A DNA stretch of 53,156 bases, from assembly GCA_007376405.1 (NCBI GenBank), contig VMGD01000007.1:1-53156 (forward strand), in the 5' to 3' direction. Below are positions 22,663 to 30,647 of the stretch, piece by piece. Both the position numbers and the translations under genes were made by a program. Every line of letters starts with the position of its first letter. Positions within the stretch are counted from its first letter, which is position 1. The notes below the pieces were generated by a model. It was given only the letters and a program-made list of their open reading frames with translations, did not search any database and was not told where the DNA came from. The stretch comes from Microgenomates group bacterium Gr01-1014_7. GTDB lineage: Bacteria > Patescibacteriota > Microgenomatia > Daviesbacterales > UBA10151.

Positions 22663-23057
22663 AAGAGCGCGGTGTTTCTTTAATCGAATCGCTTATGGTG
22701 ATTGTGGCAGTTGCCGTGATAATTTTCTTAATAGCAAATATACCCAACGCGATAAGTCTGATGACCAAAAGTAACCACCTAAGCTTGGCCAGAGAAATTG
22801 CTCTAAAACAGCTGGAAGATAAAAGGACCACCAGTTATATTAATTTGGTTAACGGTACAACCGCAATTGCCGATAGCAGATTTGGTCTTCTCCCCCAGGG
22901 AGCAGGGACAGTTATTGTTTCAGATTGTGATCCTCTGGTTTGTACAAACGGCGAGCAGGTCAAAAAGATTACGGTTGCTGTTTCCTGGAAAGACAATAAC
23001 AAAACGCAGGACTTTAAAATAGATACTTTTATTGGAGAAGGAGGGCTAAATCAGTGA
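22659..23057 (+). CDS. Minor pilin-like protein (PilV-like)
   Basis: RGVSLIESLMVIVAVAVIIFLIANIPNAISLMTKSNHLSLAREIALKQLEDKR. Confidence 0.8.
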   Translation: MKERGVSLIESLMVIVAVAVIIFLIANIPNAISLMTKSNHLSLAREIALKQLEDKRTTSYINLVNGTTAIADSRFGLLPQGAGTVIVSDCDPLVCTNGEQVKKITVAVSWKDNNKTQDFKIDTFIGEGGLNQ

Positions 23058-23599
23058 GCCGGCAAGGCCTGACTCTTCTTGAGGTGCTTGTTGCTATGGG
23101 GATAGCGGTGATAATAGGGACTCTGCTTGTGTCAGTAATGATAAATAGCGCCGGACTTTTTTATAAGCAATCTTCCACGCTTCAGGAAGGTTTGAATATC
23201 AATGATACATTAGGAAAGGTACGGGAAGCCGTAAAGCAGTCAAGCGGAGTTGCAGCTACCTCATCTGCAACACAGATTGTTTTAAAAGTTCCGGCAATTA
23301 ATTCTTCCGGAAATATTATTACCGATACTTTCGATTATATTATTTTTTTCCAGGATCAAACCAAATTGCGTTATAAATTTTTTCCTGATGTCATAAGTTC
23401 CCGAAAATCCCAGGATCAAATCTTTTCAGTGAGTGTTGACAGTTTAACTTTTAAATACCTCGATTCTCAAAATCCGCCAAATGAGGTTAGCCCGGCTTCG
23501 GCCACGAAAGTAAGAATTATTTTAAGTCTAAAACAAAAAACAGGACAAAATATTGAAGTGAATACAGCCACATCGGAGGCCAGTTTAAGAAATGACTAA
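23054..23599 (+). CDS. Minor pilin-like protein (PilW-like)
   Basis: QGLTLLEVLVAMGIAVIIGTLLVSVMINSAGLFYKQSSTLQ. Confidence 0.8.
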   Translation: MSRQGLTLLEVLVAMGIAVIIGTLLVSVMINSAGLFYKQSSTLQEGLNINDTLGKVREAVKQSSGVAATSSATQIVLKVPAINSSGNIITDTFDYIIFFQDQTKLRYKFFPDVISSRKSQDQIFSVSVDSLTFKYLDSQNPPNEVSPASATKVRIILSLKQKTGQNIEVNTATSEASLRND

Positions 23600-25361
23600 A
23601 GAAAGCGGGCAGATTCTGGTAATGGTTTTTGTGGCAGTGGGGGTGGTTTTGTTTACGGTTTTATCTGTTATTGCCGGAGCCCAGATTTATTACCAAAATG
23701 CTACTTATGCGCAAAATGCGGAGAAAGCTGCTGCTTTGGCCGAGGCCGGAGCGGATAAAGCCCTAAACTCCCTTAACAAAACAGGAGGAAGCTACAATGG
23801 TGAATCTGAAACCTTACTGGGAGATGGGTCATATTCGGTTACTATTACCTCAACAGATGCTGCCACAAAAGTTATTACCGCCGCGGGCTATGTTCCAAAT
23901 AAATCTCAAGCCAGAGCCAAAAGAACTGTTAAAATAACTGCCTCAAGAGGCGTGGGTGTGGCTTTTGCATATGGAATACAAGTAGGAGAAGGAGGGTTGG
24001 AGCTTGGTAATTTAAATACAATTCAGGGTACTATTTATTCAAACGGTCCTATAACCATGGGTAATGACAATACTATAACCGGTGGTGCTTGGGTAGCAGC
24101 AGGCGTTCCGCCTACAGCCAACCAGCAAACTGATTGCGAAGGGTCAAACTGCGTAGACTTTTTATTTGGCAAAACTGTTGACGGTCAAAACAGGCAGGAT
24201 ATAGCTCAAAGCTTTAAACCCTCCATAACAGATAAAATAAGGAAAGTTTCAATAAAGATTAAAAAATTTGGCAACCCCCCTGATGTAACAGTAAGAATTA
24301 TGGGAGATGAGGGCGGAAAACCTAAAAAAAATGATGTTTTTGCAACAGGAACTCTTGCTTCAAGTTTGGTTACTTCGCAGTACGGATGGATTGATGTAAC
24401 TTTTTCCACAAACCCAACACTTTCGGCAGGAACCGCATATTGGATTATGGTTGATACCTCATCAGATTCATCCAACTATTGGTCTTGGCAAAATGATTTG
24501 GCCCAATCTTATGGTAATGGGGTGCCTAAATGGTCTTCTAATTGGAGTGCAGGTAATCCGGCTTGGAACTTACTTTCAGGAGATTTAAGCTTTAGAGCAT
24601 ATATGGGTGGGACTACTAATTCTCTTCTTTCCGGAAATAATACTAGAGTTAAAGGAGATGCCCACGCAAATACTATAGACAGACTTATTATAGAAAAGGA
24701 TGCTTATTATCAATCTATTACAAATTCAACAGTTTTGGGTTCGTCTTTCCCTGGATCAGAAGATCCTCCTCCTAAAACATTCCCTATATCCGAAGCAAAT
24801 ATTACAGGTTGGAAAAGCGAGGCCGCAGCAGCAGGTCCTATTTCCCAACCTACTTGCGGTTCACTAGTTGCCTGGGGGCCAGGGAAATTTATAGGAGATC
24901 TTACTTTAGGAAATGCATGTATCCTTAAAGTAAAAACCCCAATTTGGATAACAGGAAATATTACCATGGGTAATGAGAATCAATTTACATTAGATTCTTC
25001 TTATGGAACCGGTTCCGGAATAATTGTAATGGATGGGCAAGCATCAATGGGTAATGAAAACAAGCTTTTAGGCACCGGAGAAGGAAACAGTATTTTGGTG
25101 ATTTTAACAACATATGATTCAAGAACGAATAATAACAGTGCCATCACAATTGGAAATATAGGCAACACAGGGGTATTTTATGCTGATAAAGGGATTATTG
25201 ATCCGGGAAATAATAATCAATTTAAGGAGATAACAGCTTGGAAAATAAAACTGACAAATGAATCTATCATAGATTATGAAACAGGACTTGCATCAATACT
25301 GTTTACATCAGGCCCAACAGGAGGGTATACTTTAGTTAAGGGGACATATCAGGTGAAGTAG
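23592..25361 (+). CDS. Large PilX-like pilus protein with beta-rich passenger
   Basis: N-terminal SGQILVMVFVAVGVVLFTVLSVIAGAQIYYQNATYAQNAEKAAALAEAGADKAL. Recurrent (T/S)MGN(D/E)N motifs and an inserted jelly-roll-like segment (SFKPSITDKIRKVSIKIKKFG...YWIMVDTSSDSSNYWSW). Confidence 0.7.
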   Translation: MTKESGQILVMVFVAVGVVLFTVLSVIAGAQIYYQNATYAQNAEKAAALAEAGADKALNSLNKTGGSYNGESETLLGDGSYSVTITSTDAATKVITAAGYVPNKSQARAKRTVKITASRGVGVAFAYGIQVGEGGLELGNLNTIQGTIYSNGPITMGNDNTITGGAWVAAGVPPTANQQTDCEGSNCVDFLFGKTVDGQNRQDIAQSFKPSITDKIRKVSIKIKKFGNPPDVTVRIMGDEGGKPKKNDVFATGTLASSLVTSQYGWIDVTFSTNPTLSAGTAYWIMVDTSSDSSNYWSWQNDLAQSYGNGVPKWSSNWSAGNPAWNLLSGDLSFRAYMGGTTNSLLSGNNTRVKGDAHANTIDRLIIEKDAYYQSITNSTVLGSSFPGSEDPPPKTFPISEANITGWKSEAAAAGPISQPTCGSLVAWGPGKFIGDLTLGNACILKVKTPIWITGNITMGNENQFTLDSSYGTGSGIIVMDGQASMGNENKLLGTGEGNSILVILTTYDSRTNNNSAITIGNIGNTGVFYADKGIIDPGNNNQFKEITAWKIKLTNESIIDYETGLASILFTSGPTGGYTLVKGTYQVK

Positions 25362-25374
25362 TCCCCTCTGCTCT

Positions 25375-26412
25375 ATGGGAAAAATTACTATTGGTTTGGA
25401 TTTAGGTTTATCTTCAATAAAAATGGTGGCCCTGGCAAAAGAGGGGGATAAATTTAACTTAAAAACTTTGGGATCTATTCCCGCCCCTTCCCCCGGAATA
25501 TTATCCGACAATGAAGAAGCTCTGCTTGCAGTTTCCGAAGCAATTAAGAAACTAATGACTGCTACAAAAATTGAACAGAAAGAAGTGGTGGCAGCACTGC
25601 CCGAGTCAAAAGTATTTACCAGGGTGATTGATGACCTGCCGTATTTAACAGATAGCGAGTTACAATCTGCAATCAGGTATGCTGCAGAGGAGTTTATTCC
25701 GATGCCTCTCTCGGAGGTTAATTTAAACTGGCAGGTTTTGCTTCGCTCCGATCCCAAAAGCAAGGAAACCAAAACCATTGTACTGGTGGTGGCATCCCCT
25801 AAAAATGCTGTTAATAAGTACCTAAAGGTATTAACAGAGACAGGACTTAAACCCAGAGCTTTGGAAACCGAAACTATCGCAGTGACCAGATCCCTGGTTG
25901 GCAACAACCCCTTCTCCCCCACTACCATGATTGTACAACTGGGAGCGGCAACCACCGATTTTGCGGTAGTTTCAAAGGGTTTAATCTGGCTGACCCGTTC
26001 TATCTCAACTGGCGGAATGGCCTTGACGCGCTCCCTGGCCCAGCATTTTAACTTTGAAATAAATCAGGCTGAGGAGTATAAAAAGGTTTATGGTTTACTT
26101 GAAGATCAACTTGAGGGAAAAGTGTTCGAGGCGCTAAAGCCTGTTACGGATATTATTTTGGTAGAACTAAGAAGGATGATTCAAGCCTTTGAGGCAAAAT
26201 ATCCTCAGAATCCAATCAAACGGATGGTTTTATCCGGAGGCGGAGCAAAAATGCCGGGACTGGTGATTTATTTTGCCAACAATTTGGGGTTGGAAGTACA
26301 AGAGGCTGACCCCTGGTATTCTATTGCCAAAGATAAGGGAATAATTTCCAAATTGGCTACAGATGCGCCTTCCTATTCGGTAGCAGTAGGATTGGCGCTT
26401 CGGGAGGAGTAG
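25375..26412 (+). CDS. pilM: Type IV pilus assembly protein PilM
   Basis: ITIGLDLGLSSIKMVALAKEG, AALPESKVFTRVIDDLPYLTDSELQSAIRYAAEEFIPMPLSEVNLNWQVL, VLSGGGAKMPGL; actin-like ATPase. Confidence 0.93.
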   Translation: MGKITIGLDLGLSSIKMVALAKEGDKFNLKTLGSIPAPSPGILSDNEEALLAVSEAIKKLMTATKIEQKEVVAALPESKVFTRVIDDLPYLTDSELQSAIRYAAEEFIPMPLSEVNLNWQVLLRSDPKSKETKTIVLVVASPKNAVNKYLKVLTETGLKPRALETETIAVTRSLVGNNPFSPTTMIVQLGAATTDFAVVSKGLIWLTRSISTGGMALTRSLAQHFNFEINQAEEYKKVYGLLEDQLEGKVFEALKPVTDIILVELRRMIQAFEAKYPQNPIKRMVLSGGGAKMPGLVIYFANNLGLEVQEADPWYSIAKDKGIISKLATDAPSYSVAVGLALREE

Positions 26413-26413
26413 C

Positions 26414-26959
26414 ATGCAAAAACTTACCATAGACTTACTTCCTGAAGAATTTAAGCAGACGCAAATTAAAAGGTCTAAATTTTATAAAATCCAGTCTATC
26501 GGGATAGTGGTAATTGCGCTGACTGCTTTTTTAGCTTCTTTATTAGTGGTCTTAAGAATACTGCAGAGTCAGAAAATAGTGCAGGTTCAAAGTAGGGCTA
26601 AAGAGGTTGAAACAAGAGTGTCTCAGCTAACTTCTACTCAAGGCTATTTATTACTCTTAAAGAATAGACTTTCCACCATAAACCAATATCTGGGAATTCC
26701 CTCAAGGCAGGCTCAAATATATAATTTAATAGGAAAACTCATACCCCCTTCGGTTTCTATAAGTTCAGTTGCCGTTGATAAGGGTGGAGAGGTTTTGATT
26801 TTGGCAACAAGCAGTGATGGAGGCTCACTTGATCTATTTATAAACAGTTTGCTTTCCAAAGATACAAATGAGGATAAGGTTAAGGAGATTAATATGGAAA
26901 GTTTAAGCAGAGGGAGGGATGGGATTTACAGATTAAGCTTTAAAATTAAACCAAAGTGA
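26414..26959 (+). CDS. pilN: PilN-like pilus assembly protein
   Basis: LTIDLLPEEFKQTQIKRSKF followed by a TM helix and a PilN-like C-terminus; follows pilM. Confidence 0.75.
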   Translation: MQKLTIDLLPEEFKQTQIKRSKFYKIQSIGIVVIALTAFLASLLVVLRILQSQKIVQVQSRAKEVETRVSQLTSTQGYLLLLKNRLSTINQYLGIPSRQAQIYNLIGKLIPPSVSISSVAVDKGGEVLILATSSDGGSLDLFINSLLSKDTNEDKVKEINMESLSRGRDGIYRLSFKIKPK

Positions 26960-27660
26960 TGAAAAAAGAAGAATTATTAAAATTTTATCTGAATTACAGA
27001 TTGTATATTTTCCCGACTGTAGCCTTCGTTTGCAGTTTGATTTTACTGATGGTGGTGATTTATCCTCAGTTGGTGAAACTTTTGAGTAATGAGAGAACTA
27101 TACAGGATTTAACTAAGAGAGGAATTTTTTTAGAGGCTAAAGCGGAGGTTATGGAAAATTATGATATTTCTGATTTAGATAACAAGATAAAAAATGTTTT
27201 AAGTTCCTATCCTGCTGATAAGGATTTTGCCGCTGTGATAGGAGTTTTGCAGAATTTAACAGCTCAGGCAGGATTTAATATTGTGTCTTTATCTTTGGGA
27301 GGCGGTTCGAAAGAAACTAAACTTCAAAGTTACGGTATAAAATTGGATCTTTTGGGGCCGGTAAAATTTCTTCCGATTTTGATAAATAATATTGAACACT
27401 CACCTCGCCTTATGCGAGTTTCCAGTATAGAAGCCACAACCGGAAAAGATGCTCAATCTGCTGTGGTAACCCTTAATGTAGAAGTTTTATATGCTGAGGT
27501 TCCAAAGGAGTTTGGGAGTGCTGATTCTCCCTTGCCCGAGTTATCCCAGAAAGATGAGGAAGTTCTGGCAGCGCTGGCAGGAGCTGCACCATACCCTCTT
27601 TCCCAGCCGCAAGCTACTCCGGGAGCTTCTCTTCGGGGCAAACCTAATCCGTTTGAGTAA
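26956..27660 (+). CDS. pilO: PilO-like pilus assembly protein
   Basis: Single TM, coiled-coil, then a ferredoxin-like C-terminal domain; position after pilN. Confidence 0.7.
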   Translation: MMKKEELLKFYLNYRLYIFPTVAFVCSLILLMVVIYPQLVKLLSNERTIQDLTKRGIFLEAKAEVMENYDISDLDNKIKNVLSSYPADKDFAAVIGVLQNLTAQAGFNIVSLSLGGGSKETKLQSYGIKLDLLGPVKFLPILINNIEHSPRLMRVSSIEATTGKDAQSAVVTLNVEVLYAEVPKEFGSADSPLPELSQKDEEVLAALAGAAPYPLSQPQATPGASLRGKPNPFE

Positions 27661-27671
27661 TAAAATCAGCC

Positions 27672-27688
27672 CCCACCCCTGGGGTGGG
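27672..27688. repeat. GC-rich palindrome, copy 1 (CCCACCCC-T-GGGGTGGG), possible terminator
   Basis: 8-bp perfect arms immediately 3' of the trmD stop and in the convergent pilO/trmD intergenic gap. Confidence 0.8.
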
Positions 27689-27689
27689 A

Positions 27690-28388
27690 TTAAGTTGCCA
27701 GATCAGGTCTAACTTTTTTAGTTTTTTGTAAAGCTTTTTCTTTTCTCCATTTTTCTATTTCTGCATGGTTTCCGGATAAAAGTATTTTTGGGACCTTTTT
27801 GCCTTCGAAGTCCTCAGGTCTGGTATATTGCGGACCTTCTAATAGGGTATAGGGTTTAGCGTTTAGGGTATAGTTAGAAAAAGATTCAATTTCAGTGGCC
27901 TCGGGTTTTTCCAGAACTCCGGGAAGTAGACGCACTATAGAATCAACAATTACCATGGCTGGAATCTCTCCGCCGGTTAACACATAATCTCCAATGGAGA
28001 TTTCCTCATCTACATACCTATCAATAAACCTCTGATCAACACCCTCGTAATGACCGCATATTATAATAATGTAGGAATGTTTGGATAAGCTTCGTGCTTT
28101 TGCTTGAGTATATTTTTTGCCTGAAGCCGAAGTAAGAATAACTTTTGACTTTTGATTTTTGACTTTTAACTTTTTTATAGCTTTGGCTAAAATATCTGCT
28201 TTGAGGATCATTCCGGCTCCTCCGCCGTATGGACGATCATCAACTACTTTGTGTTTGCCTTCTCCAAAAGCCCTTAAATTGACAAGTTCAAAAATTATTT
28301 TCCCCTTTTGCTGAGCTCGTTTTAGAATGGAAGTGTTTAATATGGGATCAAAAACTTCCGGAAAAAGGGTAATGATACTGATTTTCAT
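27690..28388 (-). CDS. trmD: tRNA (guanine-N1-)-methyltransferase
   Basis: MKISIITLFPEVFDPILNTSILKRAQQKG, DDRPYGGGAGMILKAD, GHYEGVDQRFIDRYVDEEISIGDYVLTGGEIPAMVIVDSIVRLLPGVL. Internal Met chosen over the ORF start at 28418. Confidence 0.96.
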   Translation of the reverse strand: MKISIITLFPEVFDPILNTSILKRAQQKGKIIFELVNLRAFGEGKHKVVDDRPYGGGAGMILKADILAKAIKKLKVKNQKSKVILTSASGKKYTQAKARSLSKHSYIIIICGHYEGVDQRFIDRYVDEEISIGDYVLTGGEIPAMVIVDSIVRLLPGVLEKPEATEIESFSNYTLNAKPYTLLEGPQYTRPEDFEGKKVPKILLSGNHAEIEKWRKEKALQKTKKVRPDLAT

Positions 28389-28413
28389 AAATTTTCCTAC
28401 GGTGTGTGGGTAC

Positions 28414-28430
28414 CCCACCCCTGGGGTGGG
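28414..28430. repeat. GC-rich palindrome, copy 2 (CCCACCCC-T-GGGGTGGG)
   Basis: Same 17-mer as at 27672-27688; directly 3' of the KH-domain gene stop codon. Confidence 0.8.
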
Positions 28431-28700
28431 TTAGCTTGACACATCGGGAGATCTGTGTTTTTGACCTTCAGGTTCATTAAGCTGAAGGTTTACTCTGACA
28501 TTTTCAGCAATCGCTCTGACTGTCAGCAGTTTCCTGATTGCTCTTATTGTCTGGCCACTTTTGCCAATGATGATTCCCATATCTGAGGGATCAACTGAAA
28601 GGGTTAAATTAATATTTCCGGCCTCAGTTTGTTCGTCAATTGCCACAGAATCTGGTTTAGTTACCAGATTTTTAACTACGTATTCAAGTAAGTCTCTCAT
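28431..28700 (-). CDS. KH-domain RNA-binding protein (KhpA-like)
   Basis: SVDPSDMGIIIGKSGQTIRAIRKLLTVRA (KH GxxG motif); between trmD and rpsP. Confidence 0.88.
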   Translation of the reverse strand: MRDLLEYVVKNLVTKPDSVAIDEQTEAGNINLTLSVDPSDMGIIIGKSGQTIRAIRKLLTVRAIAENVRVNLQLNEPEGQKHRSPDVSS

Positions 28701-29141
28701 TTACTTTTCCTTTTTTGGTTCAGAAGACTCGGAATGACTCGGTTTATCGGATGAGGTCGGAGTTTCAGTAGATTCAGAAGGTTCAGAATTTTCTGGCTGA
28801 GCTATTTCTTTTTCGGGTTTACTGACTTGCTGATTCTCTGAGTTTTCTGATTTCTCTGGAACTTTTGACTCTTCCTTCTTTTCCTTCTTTGGTTTTCTTG
28901 GTGGACGCTGCGGAGCTTTTCCGATCATCCGGAGATATCCTTCTGAAGGTTGAGCCCCCTGAGCAGTCCAGTAATCTATTCTATCCTGCTTAAGTCTTAC
29001 ATCTTTTGGTTCGGTTAAGGGATTGTATGTTCCCAAAAGCTCAAGATAACCACCTGTTCTTTTGGCCCGCTCATCCACAGCCACTACCCGGTAAAAGGGT
29101 CTTTTCTTAGTGCCTATTCTCATTAATCTAATTTTAAGCAT
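28701..29141 (-). CDS. rpsP: 30S ribosomal protein S16 with long acidic/serine-rich C-terminal tail
   Basis: MLKIRLMRIGTKKRPFYRVVAVDERAKRTGGYLELLGTYNP; low-complexity tail of about 60 aa. Confidence 0.95.
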   Translation of the reverse strand: MLKIRLMRIGTKKRPFYRVVAVDERAKRTGGYLELLGTYNPLTEPKDVRLKQDRIDYWTAQGAQPSEGYLRMIGKAPQRPPRKPKKEKKEESKVPEKSENSENQQVSKPEKEIAQPENSEPSESTETPTSSDKPSHSESSEPKKEK

Positions 29142-29160
29142 GGGGATAAGTATAGTGTAG

Positions 29161-29847
29161 TCAGCTTAACTTTTCAAGGGCAAGGGATGCGGCTTGCTCT
29201 TCGGCTACCTGTTTGCTCCCTCCTTCTCCCCTGCCATATTCTTTCCCTTTTAAATATACTGCTACTGTGAATTTTTTAGCGTGATCCGGCCCCCGGGTTG
29301 CCAGAATTTTGTAATGAGGAGACTGTTTTAATTTTTCCTGGACAATTTCCTGCAAGTTTGATTTGGCATCTTTGGGAGGACCTGATTTTAACTCCGCGCT
29401 AAAAAGAGAAAGCAGATTTTTCTCTATTACTTTTTGGACTGTTTCCAAGCCCTGGTCAAGATAAATTGCTCCGAGCAAGGCCTCAAAAGTATTGGCCAGC
29501 AGTTGAGTATTTTCCCTGCCACCTCCTAACTCCTCGCCTTTTGACAAACATAAGTAACTTCCCAGTTTAAGTTTTTTGGCTGCCTCTGCCAGGGAATTGG
29601 TTTTGACAATGTAGGCCCGTAGATTAGTTAGATCACCCTCTGCATCTTTAGGTTTCTCTTGAAAGAGGTGGGATGAAATAACAAAAGAAAGAATAGAATC
29701 TCCTAAAAATTCCAGCCGTTCATTGGACGCAATATTTAGATTGACCTCATTTAAGTAAGACCGGTGATAAAAAGCCTGCTGAAGAAGCTTGATATTTTTA
29801 AAACTTATATTTAGATTTTTTAGAAGGTTTGAAAATTCATTTGACAT
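29161..29847 (-). CDS. rnc: Ribonuclease III
   Basis: NERLEFLGDSILSFVIS catalytic motif, LANTFEALLGAIYLDQGL, C-terminal dsRBD. Confidence 0.95.
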   Translation of the reverse strand: MSNEFSNLLKNLNISFKNIKLLQQAFYHRSYLNEVNLNIASNERLEFLGDSILSFVISSHLFQEKPKDAEGDLTNLRAYIVKTNSLAEAAKKLKLGSYLCLSKGEELGGGRENTQLLANTFEALLGAIYLDQGLETVQKVIEKNLLSLFSAELKSGPPKDAKSNLQEIVQEKLKQSPHYKILATRGPDHAKKFTVAVYLKGKEYGRGEGGSKQVAEEQAASLALEKLS

Positions 29848-30087
29848 CTAATCCAGTAAGTTATCCTCTATCAGGACTATTAAATCCTCCACTTTGTTTA
29901 AATGTTCAATATCATCCGGCTCAAAGCTAACATTAAATTTCTGTGAAAGATTTGATAAAAGGTCATTTAATTCTATTGGACCTAAATTTAACTCTTCACG
30001 CAAAAGAGCCCCCCGGTCTACATCCTCCGGACTCAAAGCCAACTGTTCAGCTATTGCTTGTATAATTTGTGCATCAAGAGTTGACAT
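29848..30087 (-). CDS. Acyl-carrier-protein-like protein lacking the phosphopantetheine serine
   Basis: 79 aa ACP-like helical pattern ([16 protein letters not shown]...[31 protein letters not shown]...VEDLIVLI). The usual DSL is replaced (GPIEL). Confidence 0.65.
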   Translation of the reverse strand: MSTLDAQIIQAIAEQLALSPEDVDRGALLREELNLGPIELNDLLSNLSQKFNVSFEPDDIEHLNKVEDLIVLIEDNLLD

Positions 30088-30445
30088 GGATTTTTTTAAG
30101 TTTAATTATTCTACCTAGCGCTCCATTGATGAAAGCGCCTGATGAGTCGGAACCGTACTGCTTCCCAAGTTCTACTGCTTCATCAATAACTACCTTAGGA
30201 GGTACGTCTTTCTTTATTATTAACTCAAAAATGCTCAAACGCAAGATAGCTAAATCAATCCGGTTGATTTCAATAAGTGGTCTACTGGAGGCGGCTTTGC
30301 CAATAAGCCCATCAATTTCTTTTAATTTTTTTACAATTTCAGCAATATCTTTTGGGGGAGTTTTCTTTTTAAGAAAATTCCAGGTAAAAAGCTGCTGCAT
30401 TAGCTTAATACGGTGTTGATGGCGAGGGTCTTTGGCAGTTTTCAT
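30074..30445 (-). CDS. nusB: Transcription antitermination protein NusB
   Basis: [68 protein letters not shown]. Confidence 0.9.
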   Translation of the reverse strand: MKTAKDPRHQHRIKLMQQLFTWNFLKKKTPPKDIAEIVKKLKEIDGLIGKAASSRPLIEINRIDLAILRLSIFELIIKKDVPPKVVIDEAVELGKQYGSDSSGAFINGALGRIIKLKKIHVNS

Positions 30446-30640
30446 TTAAGCTTTTGTCACTTTAACTTCGGGCTTGGTTATTGCTTTTCCGCCGTAAAAT
30501 CCGCACTCTTGACAAACTACATGTGACCTTGTTGGTTTGCCGCAGTTTTTACAAGTTACTAAAGATACAGCTAAATTAATAGCTGCTCTTCTGGTTCGCT
30601 TGCGTGCTTTAGAATGTCTTCTTTTTGGTTCGCCTGGCAT
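30446..30640 (-). CDS. rpmF: 50S ribosomal protein L32
   Basis: MPGEPKRRHSKARKRTRRAAINL...CKNCGKPTRSHVVCQECGFYGGK; zinc-binding Cys pairs. Confidence 0.93.
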   Translation of the reverse strand: MPGEPKRRHSKARKRTRRAAINLAVSLVTCKNCGKPTRSHVVCQECGFYGGKAITKPEVKVTKA

Positions 30641-30647
30641 AAAATTC

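Noticed and set aside
25339-25367. ggggac...gtcccc inverted repeat around the end of the 23592-25361 gene as terminator
   Set aside because: Arms are short, the loop is long, there is no U-tract, and pilM follows immediately in the same direction.
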